Assembly: GCF_001486505.1 (NCBI RefSeq)
Contig: NZ_LN909064.1
Coordinates: forward strand, 637,416 to 701,415
Source of the DNA: Paenibacillus rubinfantis
GTDB lineage: Bacteria; Bacillota; Bacilli; Paenibacillales; Paenibacillaceae
Length of the DNA: 64,000 nt
Reading direction: 5' to 3'
Below are positions 34,648 to 43,964 of this stretch, one piece after another (position 1 is the stretch's first letter; each line of letters starts with the position of its first letter). A program made the position numbers and the translations under genes. The notes under the pieces are model-generated. The model worked only from the letters and a program-made list of their open reading frames with translations, searched no databases and had not been told where the DNA came from.

Positions 34648-34765
34648 ACGGGGCAGGACGGGGCAGGACGGGGCAGGACGGGGCAGGATGCGGCAGGACG
34701 GGGCAGGGCGCGGCATGACGGGGCAGGACGCGGCAGGATGTGGCAGGATGTGGCAGGACGCGGCG
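34648..34765. repeat. 10-bp G-rich minisatellite (GACGGGGCAG)n
   Basis: About eleven tandem copies of a 10-base unit are present; the first four are near-perfect and later ones carry C-for-G or T changes (GACGCGGCAG, GATGTGGCAG). The G-rich strand is +. The spurious ORFs across it are all low-complexity. The rest of 34432-34966 holds no convincing gene. Confidence 0.9.
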
Positions 34766-34966
34766 GGTGCAGAGCAGAAGCAGTAGGAGGCAGATGCACG
34801 GCAGATGCAGGGCCGGATCCCAACTCCGTATAAACGCACATAAGCTTCTTACTCCTGGACATTTAGCGCCGGCGGACGTTCCGTTAATCTGGAGGGGGAG
34901 CGGTCTTGTCGTCTATGGAGGACAGATCGCAAGTGAAGCGCTAAACACAGGAGGAGAGGGCGAAGT

Positions 34967-37273
34967 ATGCCGAAAATCGCGGACAAATATTTGCAGGTCG
35001 ACCCCTGGAAGGTCGTGGAGGAAGGCTTTGATCCGGGGCGGAACCGGGTCAGTGAGTCGATTTTTTCGCTGGGGAATGAATATATGGGGGTCAGAGGTTA
35101 TCCGGAGGAAGGGTATGGCGGGGATACGCTACTGGGCAGTTACTTCAACGGGTTGTTCGAGGAGAGTCCGGTTACGGCCCACTACAAAGGGATTATCAAA
35201 TCGCTGCGGTTCATGGTGAATGCGGTGGATTGGTTGCATACGCGAATCACGCTGGACGGGGAAACGTTGGATCTGGCGGAGAGCCGGTTCAGCGATTTTC
35301 GGCGGGAGCTGGATTTCCGTACGGGGATCTATACCCGGGAATTCGTGTGGCATACGGCTAGCGGGAAAGACGTGCGGCTTACGTTTGAGCGCCTCGTGAG
35401 CATGAAGGTGTCGTATCTCGGGGCTCAGCGGATTACGTTTACGCCCCTGAACTTCTCCGGTTCGATCCAGGTGCGGACGGGATTGGATCTGGCGGTGATC
35501 CATGAGGATCAGCAGCGTTCCTATTGGAAGGAGCTGAAGCAAGGGGAGGCTACCGGCGGGGTCGCGGGGATTCTTGGGGAGACGGTGAACACAGGCAATC
35601 GGCTGTTCTCGGGATTCCGCGTGGATGCGGCCGATGCCTTGGAAAATAAGCTGATCCAAAGCGAAAGCTATATCGGCAGGGAGCTGGTGTTGCGGCTAGA
35701 GCAAGGCCAGCGGACCACGCTGGACAAACTCGTCGTTAACGTGGCGGAAAAGGACCGTGCGGTTGCGAACGATGAGCTTTGGCGGCGGGGGATCGAACTG
35801 GCGGCGCAGCATACGCAAGCGGGGTACGATGCGGTATCCGCTGACCAGTGCGCGTACTGGGCACAAGTGTGGGCGGAGTCGGACATCGCGATTGAGGGCG
35901 ATCCGGAGAATCAGCAGGGGATTCGTTTTTGTATTTTTCAGCTGTACCAAACTTACCATGGGGATAACCCCGGCTTTAACATTGGTGCAAAGGGGTTGAC
36001 CGGCGAGGCGTATCGGGGGCTGGCTTTTTGGGATACGGAGTCGTATTGCTTGCCGTTCTATATCTTCAACAATCCGAAGGCGGCGCGGAGCCTGCTCGAA
36101 TTCCGTTACCGCACGCTCCCCGAAGCATTAAAGCGGGCCAAGGAGTTGGACTGTGAAGGGGCGTTTTATCCGATCGCCACGATCGACGGGACAGAGAGCT
36201 GCGACTTATGGCAGCATTCCAATCTGCAACTGCATGTCGGTACGGCGGTGGCGTACGGGCTACGCCATTACGTAAACATTACAGGCGATAAGGCGTTCCT
36301 GTTTGAAAAAGGCGCGGAAATGCTGATCCAGATCAGCCGTTTTTACGCGACTCGGGGGCAGTGGGGGCAGCAGTCGGGCAAGTACGGTTATTTTGGTGTG
36401 ATGGGTCCCGACGAGTTTCAGCTTATGGTTAATAACAACTGCTATATCAACCTGATGGCGAAAAAGCTGTTCGAATATACGCTGGAGGTGCTGGAAGCGA
36501 TGCAGAGCGAGGCTTCCGCTGCTTATGGTGAGCTGGCCACACGGCTTGGCCTGACGGAGGAGGAGCAGGAGGACTGGCGGAACAAGGCGCAGCACATGAA
36601 AATTCCAAGAGATGAACGGACGGGGATTTTCGAGGAGCATGATGGATTTTTTGACTTGCCGCATCTGGACATTCATTCGATTCCGGTCACGGAATTTCCG
36701 CTGTATTCGCACTGGTCGTATGATCGGTTATACCGGTACGACATGATCAAGCAGCCGGATGTGCTGATGTTTATGTTCCTGTACAACAGCGAGTTTTCGC
36801 CGGAGGAAAAACGCGCCAACTACGATTATTACGAGCCGCGTTGTATCCATGAATCCTCGCTTTCACCGTCGATTCATTCGATTTTGGCGGCGGAAATCGG
36901 GCGTTCGGAGGAGGCTTATAAGTTCTTTGAGTTCGCCACTCGGCTGGATCTCGACAACTATAATCGCAATACGCGGGAAGGGCTGCATACGACCTCGATC
37001 GCTGCGGCGTGGATGAACATCGTGTATGGATTCGGCGGGATGCGCTCGGACGGAGAACAGCTCGTGCTGAATCCGAGTATTCCTGAACGATGGCAGAGCT
37101 ACCGGTTCATGGTGACTTACCAAGGCACAAAGTTATTGGTGGAAGTGGATCAGGACCAAGTCTCCATCCGCGCAATGTCCGGCGGCGAAGTGGAAATGAC
37201 GGTGTACGGAAACCGGGTTACGGTTGGTGAAGCAGGGATTCGGGTGCCGCTGCGAAAGGCGGTAATTCAATGA
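34967..37273 (+). CDS. Glycoside hydrolase family 65 phosphorylase (first)
   Basis: GH65 enzymes phosphorolyse alpha-linked glucosides with inversion, giving beta-glucose 1-phosphate. The 768-residue protein has the N-terminal beta-sandwich (~1-270), a linker and the (alpha/alpha)6 catalytic barrel (~320-700) with 'YRGLAFWDTESYCLPFYIFNNP' and the general acid Glu483 in 'GVMGPDEFQLMVNNNCYINLMAKK', then a C-terminal beta-sheet. No signal peptide is present, so it acts in the cytoplasm. The 'GPDEFQ' context differs from the 'GPDEYH' of the next gene, implying another specificity; nigerose, kojibiose or glucosyl-rhamnose types are candidates. CAGGAGGAG precedes ATG 34967. Its stop overlaps the next start. 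Confidence 0.93.
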   Translation: MPKIADKYLQVDPWKVVEEGFDPGRNRVSESIFSLGNEYMGVRGYPEEGYGGDTLLGSYFNGLFEESPVTAHYKGIIKSLRFMVNAVDWLHTRITLDGETLDLAESRFSDFRRELDFRTGIYTREFVWHTASGKDVRLTFERLVSMKVSYLGAQRITFTPLNFSGSIQVRTGLDLAVIHEDQQRSYWKELKQGEATGGVAGILGETVNTGNRLFSGFRVDAADALENKLIQSESYIGRELVLRLEQGQRTTLDKLVVNVAEKDRAVANDELWRRGIELAAQHTQAGYDAVSADQCAYWAQVWAESDIAIEGDPENQQGIRFCIFQLYQTYHGDNPGFNIGAKGLTGEAYRGLAFWDTESYCLPFYIFNNPKAARSLLEFRYRTLPEALKRAKELDCEGAFYPIATIDGTESCDLWQHSNLQLHVGTAVAYGLRHYVNITGDKAFLFEKGAEMLIQISRFYATRGQWGQQSGKYGYFGVMGPDEFQLMVNNNCYINLMAKKLFEYTLEVLEAMQSEASAAYGELATRLGLTEEEQEDWRNKAQHMKIPRDERTGIFEEHDGFFDLPHLDIHSIPVTEFPLYSHWSYDRLYRYDMIKQPDVLMFMFLYNSEFSPEEKRANYDYYEPRCIHESSLSPSIHSILAAEIGRSEEAYKFFEFATRLDLDNYNRNTREGLHTTSIAAAWMNIVYGFGGMRSDGEQLVLNPSIPERWQSYRFMVTYQGTKLLVEVDQDQVSIRAMSGGEVEMTVYGNRVTVGEAGIRVPLRKAVIQ

Positions 37274-39711
37274 GCTGGATCGTCAGGGAAAACGGGTTTG
37301 ACCCGGAACGGATCGCACACCACGGCAACAAATTTATGATTGGCAATGGGGTGCTGGGCTATCGCGGGACCTTGGAGGAGTTCGGCAAAAACGAGTTGAC
37401 TGCAACGATCGTTGCCGGGCTGTATGATAAGGTTGGGGATCAATGGCGTGAGCCGGTGAACGCACCTAACGGATTGGCGACGACGGTCTTTTGGAACGGC
37501 GAACAGCTAAGCGTGCTGAAGGCCATGAACGTGGCCAAGGCTGAGAATGGGGCCGGAGGTAAAGGAGAAAGCGCAAGGGTAGGCGAAAGAGGAGTCGAAA
37601 GAGCAGTCGAAAGAGCAGTCGAAAGCGGAAAGGGAGTCGAAGTAACCGGTGAGGAGGGAGCTGCCCGCCTGGTTTTAGACTCTCATGAGCAGTCGCTGGA
37701 CCTGCGGCATGCGGTACACCGCCGCCGTTCAGTGTTTTGTATGGGCGACGGCACGGAGGTTGCAATCACGTCGGAGCGGTTTTGCAGCGCAGCCCGCTCG
37801 GAGTTGATCGTCTGCCGCCTCGTTGTAGAGAGTAGCATGGAAGGCGAGCTTACGATCAACACCGGCATTGACGGCGATGTCTGGGACATCAACGGCCCGC
37901 ATCTGGAGCGGATGGACAGCGGGGTGGATGCGACCGGGGAGGTCGTGTCGCTGACCGCGTGGACCCAGGAGCTTGGCGTACCACTGACGGTAGCGGAAGC
38001 CACGGAGGTACAGGGCAGAGGGGAGCCTCGGCTGCTTCACGGGGACCTGTCCGTCCGCCGCCGCATCCAAGTGCGGTGCCGAGCCGGCGAACCGGTCGAG
38101 CTCGTCAAATACGTCGCCGTGTTGACAGGACAGGTCGGCGGTTCGCCGGTTGGCGATGTCCGGGCGGCGGCAGTGCAGTCCGCCCGGGAAGCGCGGCAGC
38201 TCGGCTTCGATCGGCTGCTGCGTGAGCACGCCGATCAGTGGGAGCGCAAGTGGGAAGCCTCCGACCTGACGATCGAAGGCGACGAAGAAGCCCAGCTGGC
38301 GCTGCGCTACAGCATGTACCAGCTGCATATCATCGCACCGGACCGCTCGGAGCGCGTGTCCATTCCGGCCCGCGGCCTATCCGGCCAGGTCTATAAAGGC
38401 GCGGTATTTTGGGATACGGAGATGTTTATGCTGCCTTTCTTCCTGTATACGGAACCGGGGGTTGCCCGTAATTTGATGATGTACCGGGTGCATACGCTGG
38501 AAGGTGCGAAGCGTAAAGCCGCGGAATACGGCTACGATGGGGCATTCTATGCCTGGGAGAGTCAGGAGACGGGTGACGATGCTTGCACGCTTTTTAATGT
38601 GAACGATGTGTTCACCGGACGTCCGATGCGTACGTATTTTCGCGATAAGCAGGTGCATATCAGCGCGGATGTGGCTTACGGGATCTGGAAGTACTACCTG
38701 TTTACCGGCGATGAGAGCCTGCTTCTGGACGGCGGGGCCGAGGTGGCGTGGGAGTGCGCCAAGTTCTTTTACTCGTATGGGTACTTCAATTCGCGGAAGC
38801 AACGGTACGAAATCCTCGACGTCACCGGGCCGGATGAATATCACGAGCGGGTGAACAACAACGCATTTACCAACCGGATGGTCAAGGAATGCCTGCGCAT
38901 TTCCCTGGATGCTATGGAGATCCTGCAAAACCGCGATCCCCGTCGGTACGGGGCGCTGTTGGCAGCGAGCGCCGTCAGCCCGGAGCAAATTCGCGATATG
39001 TATGAGCGTTTGTACGTTCCGCAGCCGGATGCCGAGACCGGTTTGATCGAGCAGTTCGACCGCTATTACACGTTAGAGGACGTTTCGCTGCCGGACCTAA
39101 AAGCACGGATGCTTCATCCGCATGAGTATCTCGGCGGGGGGAACGGCCCTGCCACGACGACGCAAATTCTAAAGCAGGCCGACGTGGTGCTGATGCTGCA
39201 CCTGTTCAAAGGCGATTATGCCTCGTCCGTCAAACAGGCGAATTGGGCCTATTACGAGCCGCGCACAGAGCATGGTTCGAGCCTCAGCGCATGTATCTAC
39301 GCCCTGGTGGCGGCAGATACGGGCTCACCGGATTGGGGTTACCCTTATTTTATGCGAACGGCGACGATCGACTTAACCGGGGAATCCAAGCAATACGTCG
39401 GAGACCTCTACATCGGCGGCACGCATCCTGCGGCGAATGGCGGGGCATGGATGGCGGCAATACTGGGATTTGCCGGCTTGCGATACGATGGCAATAAAGC
39501 ATCGCTCCGGCCGGCTATGCCTTCCGCCTGGCAAGCGATCGAGTTCCCGGTCCGCCTTCGCGGTGGTTCCTACCGGATTCGCGTCAGCCGGGATGAAGTC
39601 ACCATTTTCGCTCAGGCCGGAAATCCGGAACCGCTGCGGCTTATCGTGGGGGATCTGGAGCTGTCGATCGCGCCAGGGCATGACGTTTGTGTCCCCTATG
39701 AAGCCGACTGA
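37270..39711 (+). CDS. Glycoside hydrolase family 65 phosphorylase (second)
   Basis: This 813-residue paralogue keeps the same fold. The substrate motif is 'YKGAVFWDTEMFMLPFFLYTEPGVARNLMMYRVHTL', the general acid is Glu523 in 'DVTGPDEYHERVNNNAFTNRM', and the 'EPRTEHGSSLSACIYALVAADTG' region is intact. The GPDEYH form is the one typical of maltose, trehalose and kojibiose phosphorylases. It is about 45 residues longer than its neighbour, largely because of a low-complexity insert at ~93-130 encoded in part by a 12-base tandem repeat (37594-37625). It overlaps the first GH65 gene by four bases, which suggests matched production, perhaps for two linkages of one oligosaccharide. Confidence 0.93.
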   Translation: MSWIVRENGFDPERIAHHGNKFMIGNGVLGYRGTLEEFGKNELTATIVAGLYDKVGDQWREPVNAPNGLATTVFWNGEQLSVLKAMNVAKAENGAGGKGESARVGERGVERAVERAVESGKGVEVTGEEGAARLVLDSHEQSLDLRHAVHRRRSVFCMGDGTEVAITSERFCSAARSELIVCRLVVESSMEGELTINTGIDGDVWDINGPHLERMDSGVDATGEVVSLTAWTQELGVPLTVAEATEVQGRGEPRLLHGDLSVRRRIQVRCRAGEPVELVKYVAVLTGQVGGSPVGDVRAAAVQSAREARQLGFDRLLREHADQWERKWEASDLTIEGDEEAQLALRYSMYQLHIIAPDRSERVSIPARGLSGQVYKGAVFWDTEMFMLPFFLYTEPGVARNLMMYRVHTLEGAKRKAAEYGYDGAFYAWESQETGDDACTLFNVNDVFTGRPMRTYFRDKQVHISADVAYGIWKYYLFTGDESLLLDGGAEVAWECAKFFYSYGYFNSRKQRYEILDVTGPDEYHERVNNNAFTNRMVKECLRISLDAMEILQNRDPRRYGALLAASAVSPEQIRDMYERLYVPQPDAETGLIEQFDRYYTLEDVSLPDLKARMLHPHEYLGGGNGPATTTQILKQADVVLMLHLFKGDYASSVKQANWAYYEPRTEHGSSLSACIYALVAADTGSPDWGYPYFMRTATIDLTGESKQYVGDLYIGGTHPAANGGAWMAAILGFAGLRYDGNKASLRPAMPSAWQAIEFPVRLRGGSYRIRVSRDEVTIFAQAGNPEPLRLIVGDLELSIAPGHDVCVPYEAD

Positions 39712-39810
39712 AGGTTTGGACAGTCAGCTCGGCCAAATTGAGCTATATACGCTAGTTCAGGCGAGTTATATATGAAAAATCGAATACATTCATCAAAGGA
39801 GAATTCTAGC

Positions 39811-40443
39811 ATGCTGGAAACAATGAAAGGCGCAATCTTTGACCTCGACGGCGTGATCGTCGATACGGCCAAGTACCACTATCTCGCATGGCGGTCGCTA
39901 GCGCACCGGCTGGGCTTCGAATTTACCGAAGCCCATAACGAGCGGCTGAAAGGCGTTAGCCGCATGGACTCGCTGCGCATTCTGCTGGAGGTAGGCGGCG
40001 TGGAAGCCACGGAGCAGGAACGCGAGCAGATGGCCGCAGACAAAAACCGCGAATACGTCGAGTTTATTTCCAAGCTGGAGCCGTCGGAAATTTTGCCCGG
40101 AGCGAAGGCGTATTTGCTGCAGCTGCGCGAACGCGGGGTGAAGATCGCTCTCGGCTCGGCGAGCAAGAACGCCGCGTTCATCTTGGATCGGCTCGGCATC
40201 GCCGATTTATTTGATGCCGTGATCGACGGCACCAAGGTGTCCAAGGCGAAGCCGGACCCCGAGGTGTTCCTCGCCGCCAGTGCCGCGTTGGCGTTGCCGC
40301 CGTCCGACTGCGTCGTGTTTGAGGACGCAGAGGCGGGGGTGCAGGCAGGCAAAGCCGCCGGCTGCCGCGTCGTTGGCATCGGCAGCCCAGACATTCTGAG
40401 CGAGGCCGACCTGGTTGTTAGCGGATTGCATGAACTGGTGTAA
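39811..40443 (+). CDS. pgmB: Beta-phosphoglucomutase
   Basis: PgmB converts beta-glucose 1-phosphate, the product of GH65 enzymes, into glucose 6-phosphate. The 210-residue HAD protein has motif I 'AIFDLDGVIVDTAKYHYLAWRSLA' with the nucleophilic Asp and the second Asp, the cap segment 'LKGVSRMDSLRILLEVGG', motif II 'KIALGSASKNAAFIL', and motifs III/IV 'KVSKAKPDPEVFL' and 'CVVFEDAEAGVQAGKAAGC'. AAAGGAG 9 bases before ATG 39811 selects this start. It closes the three-gene enzymatic operon before a terminator. Confidence 0.95.
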   Translation: MLETMKGAIFDLDGVIVDTAKYHYLAWRSLAHRLGFEFTEAHNERLKGVSRMDSLRILLEVGGVEATEQEREQMAADKNREYVEFISKLEPSEILPGAKAYLLQLRERGVKIALGSASKNAAFILDRLGIADLFDAVIDGTKVSKAKPDPEVFLAASAALALPPSDCVVFEDAEAGVQAGKAAGCRVVGIGSPDILSEADLVVSGLHELV

Positions 40444-40476
40444 TTGGCACGCGACCGCTTTTTACGAAACCCCAAG

Positions 40477-40514
40477 AAGTCTCTCGGATACTTCCCGAGG
40501 GGCTTTTTGTTTTT
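40477..40514 (+). terminator. Terminator after pgmB
   Basis: AAGTCTCTCGG pairs with CCGAGGGGCTT (two G-U pairs) around ATACTTC and is followed by TTTTGTTTTTTTT. It separates the enzyme genes from the two-component system. Confidence 0.85.
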
Positions 40515-40676
40515 TTTAGCTGGCAAGATTGCAAAAATCCCCTACACTAAGAGGTGAGGCAGGGGTCAAGTCCTGCGTGAAGCGAAATCGAAGAAACCGC
40601 CACAATCTGCGTAGAATCGCGCATCCTTGCCGGTTTTGATTATTGCTATATTTGAATTGCCGGAGGTGCAAAGCCA

Positions 40677-42515
40677 TTGAAACCAGGCAACCGACTTCGA
40701 AATCCGTTCGCCAATTTGAACGTCAAACAACAGATGATTCTTCTTTTTGTCGTGATGGTGATTCCCTTGTTTATCCTGAATGCCTACGGCAATTACAAAG
40801 CCGATCAGATCTTGAAGCGCAACGTAACCAATGCCTATATCGAACTGAACAAGCAGAACTTTCGGCTGATCACCCGCGACATCGAAGCGATCAATAAAGT
40901 GACGTCCACGGTGTTCCAGCATCCGCTGCTCCAGCAGCTGAACCCCAGCGACGAAGAAGCGGAGTCCGTCCTAGAGCGGGTCAAAACTTACGAAAAGCTG
41001 GAGACTTTGCTGTTCAATTACTCGCAGGAAACCGACCAGCGCGAGCCGCTATACTATTCCCTTTACGTGTACGATCCGTCCAACGCGTATTTTTTTGCGC
41101 CGTATTATCCGGAGGCGCGGAAGGCCGGCGTCTACTTCTTTCTGGAGCAGGAGAAGCCGGAATGGTTTGATGAAGCCGTCGAAAAAAAGGGAAACGGTTA
41201 CTTGCGCCTAATCGACCATTTATCCCCGCCTACGAAAGGTCAGCAAAATCAAAAAACGCTCGCTTATGTCCGGGCGATCAACAGCATCTATAAAAACGGC
41301 ACGATTGGCGTGCTGGTTGTTTCCAATGTCGACGGCCGGATCGGCGAGTCGCTGCAGACCGTCTCGATCCCGGAGGGAGAGCTGTATTTTACCGATTGGA
41401 GCAACCGTATCCTCACCTCAACGACGCCGGCGGGAGCGCCGACCGGATCGATCTTAAATCTGCCGCAGGAGGCCGATTTGGGGGACTCCCTGATCGGGGT
41501 GAAGGATGTTATTACTGAAGATTTTATTTATGTCATTAATTATAATTACGTCCTGCAGCAGAAGCTCGTCTACAAGGTGCCCGTCAAGGCGCTGCTGCAG
41601 CAGCAAAACGAGATCAAACGAATTATCCAGCTGATCTCCATCGCTTATTTTGCGGTTGGTCTGGTGCTGATCTTGTATTTCTGGAGATCGCTGATGACCC
41701 CAATCCAGAAGCTGGTCTATTTCGTTCGCCGCTACGAGCCGGGGAACGTGGTGCCGGAGACGCCGTACCGGGATCGCAACGATGAGGTCAGCGTATTAAT
41801 CTCCACAATCTATGAGATGGCGCGCCGGCTGAATGGGCTGATTCACTATAAATACCAGATGGACATCAAGCAGAAGGAAGCTCAGTTGCAAATTCTGTAC
41901 CAGCAAATCAATCCGCATCTGCTGTACAACACGCTGGAGAGCATCTACTGGAAAAGCGCGATGGAAGGAAACAACGCCTCCGCTGAAATGATCAAGGAGT
42001 TGTCCAAGCTGATGAAGATCAGCCTCAGCCGCGGCCGGGAGCTGATCACGCTGGAGGAGGAGCTGGAGCATGCTTCCGCCTACATCAAGTTGCAAGAGCA
42101 CCGGTACGAGTACGGATTCCGCGTGACTTGGGACATTCCGGCCGAGTTGCATACCACCATCATCCCGAAAATCACGCTGCAGCCGCTTATTGAAAATGCG
42201 ATCTTTCATGGCGTTAAACACATGGGAGAGGACGGCGAAATCGCCATCCGTGCCGAATCGGACCTAGCGCAGGGGCAGGGGCGGGTCCGCATCACGATTA
42301 CCGACAACGGCTATAAGCCGGTGGACTTTGACGCGATCGACAAGCTGCTCAACGATGAAACGCCTAGCCCGTCCTTTGGCTACGGGATCCGCAACATCCA
42401 TCAGCGGCTTCGGCTGCATTTCGGGCCGGAGTACGGCCTCAAATACGAGGGCCGGCCGGAGGGCGGCACCGCCGTTACGATTACCCTGCCCATGGCGGCC
42501 GAGCGGAACGAATAA
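40677..42515 (+). CDS. YesM-type sensor histidine kinase
   Basis: The 612-residue protein has TM1 (~21-40), a large extracellular dCache-like sensor (~41-300), TM2 (~303-325), a HAMP segment and a His_kinase/HATPase module. The phospho-acceptor is His414 in 'ILYQQINPHLLYNTLESIYWKSAM', and ATP-binding parts are 'PLIENAIFHGVKH', 'ITITDNGYKP' and 'GYGIRNIHQRL'. This layout is shared with kinases that control carbohydrate uptake next to CUT1 importers. The start is TTG 40677 with GGAGGTG 8 bases upstream. It probably detects the locus substrate directly or via the solute-binding protein. Confidence 0.94.
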   Translation: MKPGNRLRNPFANLNVKQQMILLFVVMVIPLFILNAYGNYKADQILKRNVTNAYIELNKQNFRLITRDIEAINKVTSTVFQHPLLQQLNPSDEEAESVLERVKTYEKLETLLFNYSQETDQREPLYYSLYVYDPSNAYFFAPYYPEARKAGVYFFLEQEKPEWFDEAVEKKGNGYLRLIDHLSPPTKGQQNQKTLAYVRAINSIYKNGTIGVLVVSNVDGRIGESLQTVSIPEGELYFTDWSNRILTSTTPAGAPTGSILNLPQEADLGDSLIGVKDVITEDFIYVINYNYVLQQKLVYKVPVKALLQQQNEIKRIIQLISIAYFAVGLVLILYFWRSLMTPIQKLVYFVRRYEPGNVVPETPYRDRNDEVSVLISTIYEMARRLNGLIHYKYQMDIKQKEAQLQILYQQINPHLLYNTLESIYWKSAMEGNNASAEMIKELSKLMKISLSRGRELITLEEELEHASAYIKLQEHRYEYGFRVTWDIPAELHTTIIPKITLQPLIENAIFHGVKHMGEDGEIAIRAESDLAQGQGRVRITITDNGYKPVDFDAIDKLLNDETPSPSFGYGIRNIHQRLRLHFGPEYGLKYEGRPEGGTAVTITLPMAAERNE

Positions 42516-42534
42516 CGAACAGGGGGAACAACGC

Positions 42535-43860
42535 ATGTATAACATTTTGGTCGTTGACGATGAACCGCTGATTTGCAAAGGATTATCCGGCCTTTTGACC
42601 GCTTCGGGGCTGGATATCGGCCAGATTTTCACCGCATATAACGGGCATGAGGCGCTGGATTACGTCCGGATGGAGGATATCGATTTGCTGGTTACCGACA
42701 TCCAGATGGGAGAAATGAACGGGATCGAGCTGATGCAGCAGGCGAAGCTGATCAAGCCCTGGGTGCAGACGATCATCATCTCGGCACATGAAACGTTCCA
42801 ATATGCGCAGATGGCGATCCGGCTTGGGGCGAAGGATTATTTAATCAAACCGCTGAACAGCGAGCAGTTCCTGGACTCTGTGCGCAACGCTTTGCTGAAG
42901 ATGGATAAGCCGATGCCGCAGGCCGAGGAGTGGTTGTCTCAGGGAGCGGAGCATTTCCACATGGTGGAGCCGTTGCCGGAGTCCGGCGAACAGTTTAGCC
43001 GCCTTTTGCGCGAACCCGCTGAAGGGGACGAGGAGCAGCGGACCGACGAAGCTGAGCGGTTGGGGCTTACGGGGCCTTATTTTTCCGTGATCAAAATCAA
43101 GCTGGCCATCCCCGCTGATAAGCAGTTGTCCATGGATCAGGATAAGGATGCCCGCTTGTTCCGCTATGCCGCGCTGAATATCGTGAATGAGCTGCTGCAC
43201 CAGGAATGGCGCGCGGTGTCCTTTTATATCCGGAACCTGGAGATTGCGCTCATCCTGCAATGGAACGAAACGGAGTACGCTGAGCCGAATCTCAATAAAA
43301 TCAACCAGCTCGAAATGCTCGGCCGGAGCCTACATCATCACATCCATAAGTATCTTGGCCTGCTGTGCACGGTGGGGATTAGTCAGATTCTCAAGGGCGC
43401 GGGATTCCTTGGCGTGCTGAGCCGGCAGGCTGACAAAGCGATGCTGTGGGGCGGGGGACACGGGGATTATCATGTGTTTTACTATGGTGATTTCAACTGG
43501 CATAACTATGCCCAAGACCCTTCCACCGAGGAGTTGACGACGCAGAGCAACCGGATTGTGGAGAGCGCCAAGAAGTATATCGAGGAGAATTACCGGCAGA
43601 AGGGGTTAACGATCCACGAGGTGGCCCGCAGCAATCACGTTAGCCCCAATTACTTGAGTTATCTTTTTAAGAAAAATACCGGCTACAACCTGTGGGAATA
43701 CGTCATTAAGCTGCGGATGGAGGAGAGCAAAACGCTGATTCTGAACACGGACCTGCGCCGTTACGAGATTGCCGAACGCGTGGGTTACGAGTCGCCCGAG
43801 CATTTCAGCAAGATATTTAAGAAATACTTTGGCGTCAGCCCTACGGAGCTGAAGAAATAA
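42535..43860 (+). CDS. YesN-type response regulator with AraC output domain
   Basis: The 441-residue protein starts with a receiver domain ('NILVVDDEPLICKGL', phospho-acceptor Asp55 in 'DLLVTDIQMGEMNG', 'IIISAHETFQYAQMAIRLGAKDYLIKP'). A ~230-residue middle region follows, and the protein ends with two AraC helix-turn-helix motifs ('LTIHEVARSNHVSPNYLSYLFKKNTG' and 'YEIAERVGYESPEHFSKIFKKYFG'). It partners the kinase 19 bases upstream and most likely activates the transporter and the GH65 operon. GGGGGAAC before ATG 42535 sets the start. Confidence 0.94.
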   Translation: MYNILVVDDEPLICKGLSGLLTASGLDIGQIFTAYNGHEALDYVRMEDIDLLVTDIQMGEMNGIELMQQAKLIKPWVQTIIISAHETFQYAQMAIRLGAKDYLIKPLNSEQFLDSVRNALLKMDKPMPQAEEWLSQGAEHFHMVEPLPESGEQFSRLLREPAEGDEEQRTDEAERLGLTGPYFSVIKIKLAIPADKQLSMDQDKDARLFRYAALNIVNELLHQEWRAVSFYIRNLEIALILQWNETEYAEPNLNKINQLEMLGRSLHHHIHKYLGLLCTVGISQILKGAGFLGVLSRQADKAMLWGGGHGDYHVFYYGDFNWHNYAQDPSTEELTTQSNRIVESAKKYIEENYRQKGLTIHEVARSNHVSPNYLSYLFKKNTGYNLWEYVIKLRMEESKTLILNTDLRRYEIAERVGYESPEHFSKIFKKYFGVSPTELKK

Positions 43861-43964
43861 CGATGAAGTAAGAACGACCATAGTTCACATAGTTTTAGAC
43901 ATGTTCGCGCGGGGGCCCCTTTTCTAAAATGGGAAGAGACACTACTTAGAAAAGAGGGAGAACG

